A stretch of DNA of 64,000 nt from the NCBI GenBank assembly GCA_001949185.1, contig BDGG01000007.1:1883079-1947078 (forward strand), given 5' to 3'. The stretch comes from Ramazzottius varieornatus (Eukaryota; Tardigrada; Eutardigrada; Parachela; Ramazzottiidae). Under the pieces are notes generated by a model. It worked only from the letters and a program-made list of their open reading frames with translations. It ran no database searches and was not told the origin of the DNA. The position numbers were made by a program, and so were the translations under genes. Below are positions 11,143 to 21,557 of this stretch, one piece after another (the first letter of the stretch is position 1; each line of letters begins with the position of its first letter).

Positions 11143-12163
11143 CTGTAATGCTTCTTGAACTTCTCGAAGTAAGTCACCGTACGCATGAAAATTATCCGCA
11201 AGCACAGCCATATGAGATTTCGAACTGGGTTGTTTGTTTGATAGTTTCGTTATTATTACGATAACATCGAACTGATAAATTGACTGAGAGTTTATTGGGC
11301 TATCGAACATACGTAACAGAAGTCCTGTCCGACAACCAGCAGAAAAGTTATGGAAGGAAGAAGACTGGGGTCCAGTTACTACTGCTTTATAGACTATGCA
11401 TGACGTCAGTGTACGCGCGAAGCATCTCCTAGGGAGTGGGTGGGAACTGATATCTGTACTGGGTCAGTCTTTGCGCGTGCGATGACGTCATGCGTGAAGC
11501 TAAGGAAGCCGTAAAAGGTAGATAGAATTGCCCATTCTAAAATCCCACAGAAGTGAAAATTTTGAAAATTCATTTCTCCAAATCTAGTCATGTCATTTCG
11601 TGACAGTTGGTACCATGCGATAGCCCTGATAATTCTCTACAACTTCACGTCAAAAAAGCAGGATTCGGAATTCTCGCGAAAAAAAGGGAATCTTATTTGA
11701 CAAAACCCATTTATCGTTACGACTTATGAGCTTTTCTTCTATCAGACAAATCCTACCACGGTCCTGAAGCAATCCTACCAGGAGTGGAGGGACAACTGAA
11801 CGGCATTCACAAAGAAAGGGCATTTGAAGAAGCCATTATGTCAAGATTTTCTCTACTTCATGTTTGAGGCATGGTCCAAAATCAAAAAATCCCCTATGGA
11901 AGACTCTTTTGTTGCGCGCATATCTTGCCCGAACCACTCTACACGCTAGCTGAAGAGGATGTTGAAGATCTTAATTGCACCTCTGAGCTCTACCTCAAAA
12001 GCTTTACCTCTGTGGAAGATGACTGATCTGCCAGGCTGGATTTTCCAGCTTTAACGGGGTATATGATGGATTTTTGATTGGCCCGACTGCGCTAAACTCG
12101 TACCCGACGGGCAAAACTTACGTGTATCATGACGTGATTCGCGAAGTTCGAGAGGCATTACAG
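11143..12163 (+). mobile_element. internally deleted pogo-type element
   Basis: Both ends carry CTGTAATGC(C/T)TCT.GAACTTC as inverted repeats, flanked by TA on each side (11141-11142, 12164-12165), as expected for the TA target site of this superfamily. The interior at 11765-12060 is a degenerate copy of the transposase C-terminus (SYQEWRDN, KKGHLKKP, EAWSKIKKS) at about 80% similarity to the copy at 9.1 kb. It separates Ly6-like copies A and B. Confidence 0.85.
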
Positions 12164-12308
12164 TACTGTACGTTCTTATAAAACGTTGAATCAATGAGAT
12201 TTAGAATAAATCACGAAAGAAAAGTTTTAAATTAAAGTAAGAAGAGGACAAGATAGGTGTCTAGACTCGAGGGAAATAATGAGTAATAGGAGCGAGGTTT
12301 TACTCTGC

Positions 12309-13020
12309 TTAGCGTACAACTTTGCTCATATGCGTGACGCCTACGTCACAAAGCCTAAGAAACCTGCGCATAGCTCGTGACGTAGGGTGAGCAAAGTTGA
12401 ACGCTGAGCAAAGACCCTGCTCCTCGTACAGTGAGTGTTGAAATGCGGAGTAAACAGGGCGCCAGACGCCATCCCTCTGGTCTATGGCTTGACCTTTGTC
12501 AGTACCTCGGTCGTGAAGGCCTGTCCCACCTCTGCCACCGTTGCCTGCGTTTTTTCTTGTGGAGATCTTGGTTTCTTTGTAGCGGTATGAGATGACTGTT
12601 ACGCCGGAGGAAGCGATGCCTTTACTGATGTCGACTGTGTTGACGGGGACAACAAGGCCGTGCATGATGGCCAAAAAGGTTTTGTTCGTGAAGATAGCGT
12701 AACCGTCTTAGGCATCACATCCGTCCGTTCCGCAAATGCAGATCATTGTGACGCCGAAAGGGTAGTTTTGCGGTCCACAGTCTCCACACTGACCGTCAGC
12801 TACTGTAAATATTCGCTGCATCCGCGCAGTACGTACACGTACGTGAGGATGCACCCTCGAAGGGGGGGGGGGGGCAGTCCGTGAAACTGGACCGCGGCTG
12901 TACTTCACTTGTACGATGACGCGCTGCGCGGATACAGCGAATATTTACAGTATTCCTCGCTTTTGCTTGTTCTCTTCGGCCACGCGATCAAATTTCGTCG
13001 TCAAGCCCCAGCTCTCGATC
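12309..13020 (-). pseudogene. Ly6/uPAR-like copy B, broken by a MITE
   Basis: Aligned with copies A and C, this copy reads FDRVAEENKQKRG, then a 148-bp MITE at 12803-12950, then VADGQCGDCGPQNYPFG and MICICGTDGCDA, an in-frame TAA, and GYAIFTNKTFLAIMHGLVV with PVNTVDISKG. Three lesions are visible: the MITE inside the exon, the TAA after the three-finger end, and loss of the conserved Cys of RDCV (now DRV). A possible relic of an earlier exon lies at 13050-13170 (LLPDC..LLCQDK). It is the middle member of the array and surely not functional as a full-length protein. Confidence 0.8.
12803..12950. mobile_element. 148-bp TA-flanked MITE inside Ly6-like copy B
   Basis: Termini CTGTAAATATTCGCTG and its inverse CAGCGAATATTTACAG, then ATCCGCGCAG, extend about 28 bp. 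TA flanks both ends (12801-12802, 12951-12952). The interior has a run of 13 G. Confidence 0.85.
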
Positions 13021-13242
13021 AGATTTCGTTCACCAAATGCCTCAATGCCGTCACGTCAGAGGGCTGAGAAATTCTGCCTAGTACCCGTTTGTCCTGGCAA
13101 AGCAGCATCGTTTCCTTCTGAATGAATTCAACGAAACAGTCCGGCAGTAGCGGACAAGGAGAAAAAACAAACTTGCCGTTGTTTGATCCGCACAAAAAGA
13201 GGAGTATCAGCAGCGATAAATTGTTGGAGGTTGCCCCAGGGG

Positions 13243-13590
13243 TACGAGGGAAAGGTTGTAAAGTTAGCCGCCCCATACCGGGTTTGTAAAGTTAGCCGTC
13301 TAAGTTCGCCGTCTAAGTTCGCCGTCTAAGTTCGCCTGTTCTCTACTACTCAATCCCAAACTTTTAAGGATAGATCGAAAGATAAAATAATGAGCTGTCG
13401 AATGGTAATAGGCACAGTCAACACGAGAAGTCAGAGAACCAAAGAGATCCGCAATTAAAAGAACGTTGAAATCTCATGTTAAACAGCCAAGACTGACAAT
13501 CAAATAGTCAATCAAGCAATAGGCGCCACAGCCGTGGCTAACTTTACAAACCCAGTATGGGGTGGCTAAGTTTACAACCTTTACCTCGTA
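13243..13590. mobile_element. ~350-bp element with ~55-bp inverted ends and a tandem repeat
   Basis: TACGAGGGAAAGGTTGTAAA at the left recurs inverted at the right (TTTACAACCTTTACCTCGTA), and the match continues through GTTAGCC..CCATACCGGGTTTGTAAAG. Just inside the left end is a 13-bp tandem array (GTCTAAGTTCGCC, about three copies, 13295-13335). Confidence 0.8.
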
Positions 13591-13833
13591 TAGTTGATAG
13601 CATTTCCCATTTTCCTAACGGTTCGTCGACCGCTGGGTTATCACTGAGTAATCATACTTTGACTTCTGACTAGAACGCTGCATTTCACTGCCAATCCAGA
13701 AGAAAAAGTTGCCGCGGGAAACCATACCTTGATCATCGTACTTATGATAAATCAACAAAACAACCGAATCGTAACAAGCGCAGTATCACAACAAAGAATT
13801 CAGCAAGGGCAACAAGAAGCCAAAAAACAACAA

Positions 13834-14830
13834 TCATATCGTGATAATTACGTCCGCCCGAAGGTCAGTAGCAGAGGAGTTTTGGCTACATCCGTTTGTA
13901 CCGACATTACCGGCACGCGCAGCGACATCTGGTTCAGCATTAGGATCTAAGGCGTCTAACAAACCGGAACCATCTCCCTGACCAGTAGCGGTGTTACTGC
14001 TCCCTCCTGATCGAGCCGATCCTGCCGACCGGCCGGGTCCACCTGTTGTCGCCGTTCCTGCGTCAGCTGTAGTGGTAGTGGGAGGGGGCGGGGTAGGACC
14101 CATAAAGTTAGCATTGGCTGGAACGACGTCCATGGTGTTGACGGGCAAGAGGAGACCGTTGACAGTAGCCATGATGGTACCGTTGCTCAGCGTGGCAAAG
14201 CCGTTGTGGACGTTACATATGGCCCCGTTGCAGACGCAAATCCATTGCATGCCCGGCGGGTAGGCGCTATAACCGCACTGGCCGTCATCCAGCCTTCGTT
14301 GTTGCTTGTTGACCGGGCTGACGCAATCTCGATATGTTCGAGTCACGGCTGCAACCAAGCTAATTGAATCACCCAAAGTTTCTGCTATGGTCTATCCCTT
14401 TCTCCGGAAGTTCAGAATGTAACCTTGCAAGACTTCACAATCCAATCCATCTTCTACTTTTACCAACAATGCCTTACTTTTGTTGTCTGCAGATAGGGCA
14501 AAACCGGTGTCGCAGCCGGTCTTGTCAGAGTCGCACTGGTACTTGAACATTTCGAGGACGGCCGGATCACCGCTAGCACAATCGGGGGGCTTGCAGGTTG
14601 GACTTGGGTATAGCGGCGTCAGCCCCCTGCGTAATTTCCGTGTCGCACATGTAACATATCACACCGGCTGCAAACCAAAATACAGTGAGGATCGTTGTTG
14701 CTTATTGTGTCGTCTTCAGACTAAAGGTGAAACGTACCACTATGAACTTTTGCCGGTTGAGCCAGGAGTATCACAGAGTAGACAGCGATCAGCAAGCAGT
14801 TCCTCACTTCCGTTTCGGCGGTAATGCTCT
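13834..14830 (-). CDS. Ly6/uPAR-like protein, copy C, with a 1-nt frame break
   Basis: A signal-peptide-like exon (CLLIAVYSVILLAQPAKVHS) ends at a GTACG donor near 14789; its ATG was not found, so another 5' exon is likely. Exon 2 begins GVICYMCDTEITQG and continues as DCASGDPAVLEMFKYQCD and TGCDTGFALSADNK; the two parts differ by one base at a C6 run (14584-14589). Exon 3 is one open frame: RTYRDCVSPVNK, DGQCGYSAYPPG, WICVCNGAICN (Ly6 end motif), a conserved LPVNTMDV segment, then a Pro/Thr- and Gly/Ser-rich tail. This is the most complete member of the array. The family places it outside the cell; the ligand is unknown. Confidence 0.65.
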
Positions 14831-15157
14831 TCCCCGTTCGGAACGAAAACTTGCAATGAATTGCTGTGAACGCAACAAGTGATGAGTATATCGGTTAGTG
14901 ATGGAGTATATCGGTTGAGTAGGGAATAAAATGTCAATTTAGGAGATGTCACTGCCCGTGTGAGACGGTTTGCGATGCTTTACCAACTATCACGCCTCAT
15001 TCATAACATCAAGTGTGTAGCTTTTGGCGCGTTTCCATAGAGAAAATGAGATGATACTATAGTTAAAATCCGGGCTCGTTACAACACAGTGGGAAAAACC
15101 AGTTGACGTTTAATTGGTGGTTTTTTTTCTGTCAAGCCACGTCGCGGTCAGACGGCG

Positions 15158-16262
15158 TCAAAGCCACCAGAAACGCAGTTTGTCGAAAATGACCTTTCCT
15201 TGCGCAGCATTACCCAGTACAATGAGGACAGGATCGATGACTGTGGTCAAGCTCCGGATGGCATCAACAACCAAGTAGACTTCCACCACACCTCTGTCTG
15301 TGATCATTTGCCAAGTGAAGTATATGTCGTTGGGCATCAGACACAAAATGACACTGATCGTTATCAAGGTCAGCGTGACGAAGCCAGTGCGGCTGCCGTT
15401 GAGTGCTCTTCCGCAGACCCGAAGTCCCTTTTCGCTTGCTGCAAACGCGCTGCCCGATACCGGTTGCCCTTCTCCCGCTGCCACCGCGTTCGATCGCGTG
15501 ATAGCGCTGGTTCCGCTGGCTTGTTGACTGCGGGCCGCGGTGTTGACCGAAAGCGGCATGATCTGCTGTCTACGCTTAGTGAAAAATGGTTTGTAGCAAA
15601 AGAAGGGGTACGACAAGACGATACTGAGAAGCGGCAGATCGAAGAGAACTACCTCCAGCACTGTACTCCACCAACCGACGTTTTCAGGCTCGATAGTGCA
15701 GTCAGGCGTTAGATTGTCAGAGAGATGAGGCCGAATTAAAGACACCAGGATCGCAGTCGGAATGGTGCAGGCATTGATAATAACCCAATTAGACACGCAA
15801 AGGGTGATGGCGATCTTCGTCGTATGCTGTGAGCGGTACGAAAAGGAAAAGGTCACCGCCCACATACGATTGACGGGCCAATATAACGAGGTCGGGAAAG
15901 GCATAGCCAAAATAATTGTAATACTGGCAAGCCTTGTAACTTATGGAGCAGTTGAGTGTGTACTTTTCTAAAACATTGAGCGATCCATGGAAGATAGCGG
16001 AGAAAAAGTCGACCAGCAGTAGATTGACTATGTGAGTGGTTAAAGGGTTGACAAGTGTGCGTCGAGAAGCAAAAGTGGCCAAAACAGCCAGGTTGAATAT
16101 TCCGCCGACAACTGTGGCAAAGAGGGCCACAAAAGCAGACAATTACCAATTAGGTTCTCGGGTGTTGATGGTACCATTCAATGTTTCGGAGAACTTTGAA
16201 TGGATGGAAACGCCGGAGAAAAGGACGAACGGTCGATCTGGAACCCTTCAGGTGCGGCCATA
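15158..16262 (-). pseudogene. class A GPCR, broken copy 1 of the cluster
   Basis: Closely related to the intact receptor at 16327-17565. Two clear lesions: a nonsense codon before TM1 (TGG TAA where the intact copy has TGG TCA, near 16142), and a 14-nt deletion in TM3 near 15882, where CATTTTCTCATAGC of the intact copy is missing between GCC and CG. Residues before it read AFPDLVILA and after it VNRMWAVTFSFSYR in another frame. TM1-3 and TM4-7 are otherwise well kept, including TVIDPVLIVLGN, so the losses look recent. Confidence 0.85.
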
Positions 16263-16326
16263 CTCATAATCAATAGAATAGTTTAATTTAACTCGTTTAG
16301 TCTAGCGCGACTGCATCCCTGCACGG

Positions 16327-17565
16327 TCATCCAGGTGGCTCGTTTTTCCGGTTGCCAGCTGGGAATACCGACGGATAAGCCGTATCGCAACGACGATTGA
16401 AGGCGGATCGGCAAAAGGGCAGTCTAGAGCTGACCATCTTCCGTAGTTCAGTATTTCCCAGTACAATCAGGACAGGGTCAAAGACTGTGGTCAAGCGTTG
16501 CATGGCATCAACGACCAGATACACTTCCATCAGGTCGCTGTCTGTCATCATCTGCCATGTGTAGTATACTTCGTTGGGTATTAGGCAGACGACAACACTC
16601 AGCGTCATCAAGGTCAGCGTCAAAAAAGCACTTGGGCTGCCGTTGAGTGTCCTTCCGCATACTCGCAGCCTCTTCTCGGCAACTGCCCTGCCCTCGTTGC
16701 CGGATACCGGCCCACTCCCACTCACGTGCACCCCGCCCCATGCCGTTGAGCCGTTGGTGGCTAATCGACTGCGAGCACCAGTATTAACGGAATGCGGCCT
16801 TATCTGTTGTCGGCGTTTGCTGAAGAAGGATTTGTAGCAAACGAAAGGGTACAATAAGATGATTGCCAGAAGGGGGACATCATACAGAACTACCTCAAGT
16901 ATCAAACTCCAAGAGCCAGCCTTAGCCGGCTCGATGGTGCAGTCGAGAGTAAGGTTGTCATCGCTTGAAGGTCGAACGACAGAAACCAGGATGGCAGTTG
17001 GTATCGTGCAAAGGTTAACGACTACCCAAGTGGTAGTACAAAATGTGACCGCCAGCTTTGTAGTATGCTGTGTGCGGTATGAAAAGGGAAAGGTGACGGC
17101 CCAGACTCGGTTTACGGCTATGAGAAAATGGGCGAAGATGACCAGGCTGGGAAATGTGAAGCCAAGATAGTTGTAGAAATGACAAGCTTCCTGGCCGAAG
17201 GTCCAGTTGAGAAAGTACTTTTCCAGAACATTTAACGGGCCGTGGACGACAGCAAGAACGACATCGACAAGCAGCAGGTTGATGATGTAAACAGCAAAAG
17301 GATTGAGTAGTGTGCGCTGGTAGGCGTGAACGGTCAGAAGAGCAGTATTGAGTATTCCACCGGCTACTGTAGCCAACAGAGCAATTGAAGCGGACAGTGA
17401 CCAGGTAGGTCTCAATACATCAAGTGTAGCAATGGCCGATTCTGACAGATTCGGGCTTGAGAAGGCAATACAGAGAGTGGATAAACTTTCATTCCAGAAA
17501 CGATCATTGGAGGAATTGTTATAAGACATGGTACTTTTTGTACTGACTTTGTCAGCTATGTCCAA
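16327..17565 (-). CDS. class A (rhodopsin-like) GPCR, intronless
   Basis: One 412-residue frame with an N-glycosylation-rich N-terminus (NNSSND, NESLS), seven hydrophobic segments, the TM2 Asp (NLLLVDVV), and cysteines at the ends of TM3 and ECL2 (EACHFY, LDCTIEP). The usual family signatures are altered: NRV (VNRVWAVTFPFSYR) replaces DRY, the TM6 CWxP is CLIPN, and NPxxY is DPVLIV. The third intracellular loop is long, Ser/Gly-rich and basic. The 370-residue receptor at 20445-21557 shares these changes. The start could also be the second ATG at 17529. Ligand unknown; sequence features are broadly of the amine/peptide type. Membrane receptor. Confidence 0.85.
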   Translation of the reverse strand: MDIADKVSTKSTMSYNNSSNDRFWNESLSTLCIAFSSPNLSESAIATLDVLRPTWSLSASIALLATVAGGILNTALLTVHAYQRTLLNPFAVYIINLLLVDVVLAVVHGPLNVLEKYFLNWTFGQEACHFYNYLGFTFPSLVIFAHFLIAVNRVWAVTFPFSYRTQHTTKLAVTFCTTTWVVVNLCTIPTAILVSVVRPSSDDNLTLDCTIEPAKAGSWSLILEVVLYDVPLLAIILLYPFVCYKSFFSKRRQQIRPHSVNTGARSRLATNGSTAWGGVHVSGSGPVSGNEGRAVAEKRLRVCGRTLNGSPSAFLTLTLMTLSVVVCLIPNEVYYTWQMMTDSDLMEVYLVVDAMQRLTTVFDPVLIVLGNTELRKMVSSRLPFCRSAFNRRCDTAYPSVFPAGNRKNEPPG

Positions 17566-18230
17566 CTGCGTGAGAGCCCCGCTTGAGCTGAGTGCGGAGG
17601 TGCATAGTTAGCAGAGTAGTGCGACTTTGCGCGAGCAGCTCGACAGTCGATATGGTTCGCGGTAGGATAAACGTCCACTCCGATTTATGGATATGTGAGA
17701 TTTATCGATGGATTCGACAAAACTTTATCGAGATCTCAAGGTATCCTTAGCTAATTGGGATAGATGACAGCACCTGGATTAGCCTCTATCAATTTTCATG
17801 CTGAGCTCCTCGTTGTTTAGATCACGACTTCCCTTCTCTGCGCGAAGTCGGTACAGGGCCGGGGGACGTCTGCTCAAACACGTCAGGTCTCCGCAATTCT
17901 TCGAATGGTGCTAACGTTTCCGGTTCCAGGCCCGCTATACTTCTCCAGTTTTACAAACATGCTTCTAGCCATTTGCTATTCTTTCTGCTTTTTTGTACTG
18001 TCTGACTTGTTATCGAAATCTGATGAATCTTCAAAACAAAGAAACTTTTACTCGCCTTTCTCTAAGCTTTCGCTTCGAGGGTTTGTAACTAGGCTCTTGA
18101 CAGTTGAAGTGTTGAAAAGCATCTCCGAAAAATCGATAACTAGGAGGGCGGACCGATGCAGAAGGACGGACTGAACCATCATGGAAACGCAAGCTGCGAC
18201 GAGAGAAGCTTTAGAAACGCGGTGTTGCTC
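17566..18230. other. gap: 5' flank of the GPCR gene, no gene seen
   Basis: Holds the expected promoter region of the minus-strand receptor. The + frame at 17905-18174 has no recognisable content. Confidence 0.4.
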
Positions 18231-18574
18231 ACAAGGAGATTAACGCAATTTACCGCCTCTGAGCCATAAATTAGGATTACCGGTGGATATAGGAGAGTTT
18301 CCTTCATAGTCTGAACCAATAACTTAGACCCATTATCGTTCCGACAATAAACTACAGGACGCGGAAGCGACGAAAACATGGCACAATCAGAGCAATCAGT
18401 CATCAAGTCGGTTATAAAGCGGCTAAATTGTCGCCACTCCGGCGTCCTGTAATTTATTCCCGGAACAACAATGGGTCCAGGTTACTGGCTCCGACGATGA
18501 AGGAAGCTCTCCTCTATCCACCACAGTGGTCCTAGTTTGTGGCTGGGAGGCGGCTTATTACGTTAATCCCTTGT
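18231..18574. mobile_element. foldback-type element with ~130-bp inverted arms
   Basis: ACAAGGAGATTAACGCAAT at the left matches the reverse complement of the right end (ACAAGGGATTAACGTAAT). Similarity continues for about 130 bp (GGTGGATA.AGGAGAG, TTCCTTCAT.GTC, GACCCATT.TTCC, TACAGGACG), leaving an ~85-bp centre. It borders a GPCR relic. Confidence 0.75.
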
Positions 18575-19130
18575 CGGTACCATCATCCGAGGGTCGACGA
18601 CAGTGGCTAAACGTTGAAGAATGTCAGCTATATTGACGACGAATAAAGTGTTTCTCAGCACGCAGTCAGCTACGCTCAAGGTCGTCAAAGTCAGGGCCAC
18701 AAATCCCGTCCGATTATTTACATGTGAGGATTTCCCACAGATCCGCGGTCACGTTCTTTGTGCACCTCCCACATCGGTCGCTGGGTCCATATCATGTGGA
18801 GGTACCTTATGTACCCATCCCCCGCGACGCCCTGCGCACGTATTGCCATGGACGATCGATGTTCGATCCATCTTTTGTTTACGAACATAAAAAAGCGACT
18901 TGTTGCAGCCCAAGGGATACGCAACAATAGCCGGTAAAATCGGAATCAGACCCACAAAACCTTCCGAGACGATACTCCAGAGTCTAGTAATGGTCAATCC
19001 CACTGAGCGATCCTCATTCGTCTTCACAAGTGTCACTCCATCCGGTGGTGTATTTCAAAAATTCGAGGGGTCGGAAATTCTTTCGCGTCGCATGGTACGG
19101 TTTCAGTAAGAGGAAAATTTTGAGGGCTCT
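18560..19130 (-). pseudogene. class A GPCR relic (TM5-TM7 pieces)
   Basis: Minus-strand fragments in several frames resemble the cluster's receptors: LWSIVSEGFVGLIPILPAIV then AYPLGCNKSLF (TM5; intact paralogue VILAYPLVCYKSFF), NRTGFVALTLTTLSVADC (TM6) and DILQRLATVVDPRMMV (TM7). Frameshifts and lost segments rule out function. Weaker traces continue to about 19260. Confidence 0.7.
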
Positions 19131-19261
19131 ATAACTGGCCACACCTTCTGGAGTATGTCAACAGATTGGCTCAGTGCCAACCAATCGTAGACAGCAGGTA
19201 CGTATGAGTCCTCAAACGCCAGCCAGCTGTATTGAAAGGTAAAGCAACGATATTCAGAAAG

Positions 19262-20444
19262 TGCATTTGACACCCGACAGAGTTTATGTTCCGCAGCTCG
19301 TTTTACTGACGAATACAGTGATCGAATACAGTGTCAGAAACGTAGACTCAGACTGCCTGACGAACGTTTCGAAAGATCGACCGCGACCTATAGTTTTCCC
19401 CTTATTTATTCAATTTTCGAGCAGGGAAGGCTCGGTGCGGTGCGATGGATTGTTTTCACCATCCTTTACCGATTTGGCGAAAGTTTCTAATTCTAAACAC
19501 GAAGATCATTCGACGTTAACGATACTGCCGACCATGCCCACACAGACGGAAACGTGCGACTTGATTATTTGATCACCCCTGATAAAGTACGACGTAATGA
19601 CAGTAATGTACGTGTGACGTGAGTTCAGAGCTCGACTTGCCATGCTGTGTGGTGAATGGTGAATGTTTAGCAGGCCTTAAACCGAAACCGAAAACGTTTG
19701 TATCGGGTGAGAAAGTATGACATGTCTTCTTGCCCTCTGCCGAAGTCAAATTTTTTCTGACGCCATACCTCAAACGTTTTGGCCAGCTTATACACCCACA
19801 CTAGCTTATACGGCACTCCCGAGATATTTTGGAAGACATTTCGCTCCATGGTTGCGAACGGCTGAAGGAAGGGGTCAAAATTAATAGACTGATACGGTGC
19901 TTTTCAAACCCAATTTGGGGAAATTTTTCCTATCTCGCTAAATAAGGTCCAAGTTATTGAGCGAGTGATAATCTATTAGCACCAGGACCCTACTATAAGA
20001 AGGTTGAATGACAAGTTCCAGTTCCGATTTCTGCAGTTTTGCGCAAGTGTTTTGTTCGGTGCGCACTCTGAAGCAGCCTTGCAACAGTAGCGGGTCCAGT
20101 CCGTGAACCGACTACGCCTGTTGAGCGGGAAGGTTTTCCATAAACAATTCCTGTTCCAGAGCGGTCTAGAGTACCGTTATAGTTTTGCTTGGTGAAAGAG
20201 ATTTGGGTTTCCGCAGCCCAATTTTGATACGAACATTTTTGCTTTGAAAGTGCACTTTTTTGACATCAGATTGTTCGAATCTGTGAGTTCTGAGCCGGAT
20301 AAGCCGTAATAACATCAGGCATTTAGCCAAATAATGCGTCAGGCATTTGGCCAAATAATAGGTTATAGGGATGCATGGTGCTGGACGAAGATGGAACAAG
20401 TTTTGACTTTGAGCAGTACCAAAGTGTTGGTCTCAGTAGGTCAA
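19262..20444. other. gap: small tandem duplication, no gene seen
   Basis: Contains a 24-bp direct duplication at about 20317-20362 (TCAGGCATTTAGCCAAATAA then TCAGGCATTTGGCCAAATAA). No other structure or coding region recognised. Confidence 0.4.
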
Positions 20445-21557
20445 TCAGCGGCAGTGTATTCGGTTGGCTACTATCTGGCGTAGTTCGCTGTTGCCCAGAA
20501 CAATGAGAATAGGATCAAACACAGTCGTCAGTCTCTGCAGCGTTTCGGCGATGGTGAAAACACCCGGGGGATCAGTCTCGACTACCATCATCATCGTCCA
20601 ATAGGCTTCGTTAGGCAACAAGCAAATGAGGACATTCAGTGTCATCAAAGTCAGAGTCACCAATCCGGTTCGGCTTCCAGTGATACTTCTCCCGCAGATA
20701 CGTCCCACCCCTCCACCCTTTCCCTTCCCACTTCCACCGGCTCGCTGGCTTTCGCTCTGTTGCGCTCCTTCCGAACCTACGATCCTGACCATGGTTCGTC
20801 GACGGGTATCGTTTGCTTCAGAGGCAGCTTGCGGTGCTACACGTTGCTTGCGATCACTAAAGAAGGATTTGTAACACACTAAAGGATAGGCCAAGATAAC
20901 TGATAGGATCGGTACATCGAAGATAAGAATTTGGGAAAGCGAACTCCAGACACCGATGACGGTCACGTCCAAAGTGCATTGTGGCGTGCCCTCCGTAGTA
21001 GAGTTGGTGATGCCAGCAGTAGCAATGACAGTTGGAATGTAGAGGATATTGAGAAGGATCCACACCGAGACGCAGAGCAGGATGGCGACCTTGGTCGAGT
21101 GGTGTATACGGTAGGAAAACGGGAAGACTACTGCCCAAACGCGGTTGACGGCAATGAGGAAGTGACCGAGAATGATGTTACCTTCAAAGACCCACGCCAG
21201 GTACCAGCGCAATACACAAGCGTTGTGACCCAAGAGCCACTGAGACGCCAATTGTTCCAGTAGATTGAATGGCGCGTAGACAAGAGCAATAATACAGTCG
21301 ATGATAAGCAAGTTTATGAGGTAGATGCCGAAGGAAAAACGAAGGGTAGGTCGAGAAGTGAAGATGGCCAGTACACTCAAGTTGAAAAGACCCCCCGTGA
21401 TGATGGCAAACACAGTGACGCAGGCTGAAGTTGACCAAGTGGTGGCCGATGTATCTTTCGAAGAACTTGAAGTCGTCAAGGACGAAATACTCACATTTTT
21501 GGTACTATTCGGAAAAGCACTTCGCGAAACATTTGAACCAAAAATTCTCGAATCCAT
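20445..21557 (-). CDS. class A (rhodopsin-like) GPCR, intronless
   Basis: 370 residues with a Ser/Thr-rich N-terminus carrying N-glycosylation sites (NVS, NST), seven hydrophobic segments, TM2 Asp (NLLIIDCI), TM3 VNRVWAVVFPFSYR, a conserved Cys pair (NACVLRWY, TPQCTL), TM6 CLLPNEAYW and TM7 VFDPILIVLGN. It shares the NRV-for-DRY and DP-for-NP changes with the receptor at 16327-17565, so these are properties of the subfamily. The intracellular loop 3 contains a Gly/Lys-rich stretch (GGSGKGKGGGVGR). Ligand not predictable from sequence. Confidence 0.85.
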   Translation of the reverse strand: MDSRIFGSNVSRSAFPNSTKNVSISSLTTSSSSKDTSATTWSTSACVTVFAIITGGLFNLSVLAIFTSRPTLRFSFGIYLINLLIIDCIIALVYAPFNLLEQLASQWLLGHNACVLRWYLAWVFEGNIILGHFLIAVNRVWAVVFPFSYRIHHSTKVAILLCVSVWILLNILYIPTVIATAGITNSTTEGTPQCTLDVTVIGVWSSLSQILIFDVPILSVILAYPLVCYKSFFSDRKQRVAPQAASEANDTRRRTMVRIVGSEGAQQSESQRAGGSGKGKGGGVGRICGRSITGSRTGLVTLTLMTLNVLICLLPNEAYWTMMMVVETDPPGVFTIAETLQRLTTVFDPILIVLGNSELRQIVANRIHCR

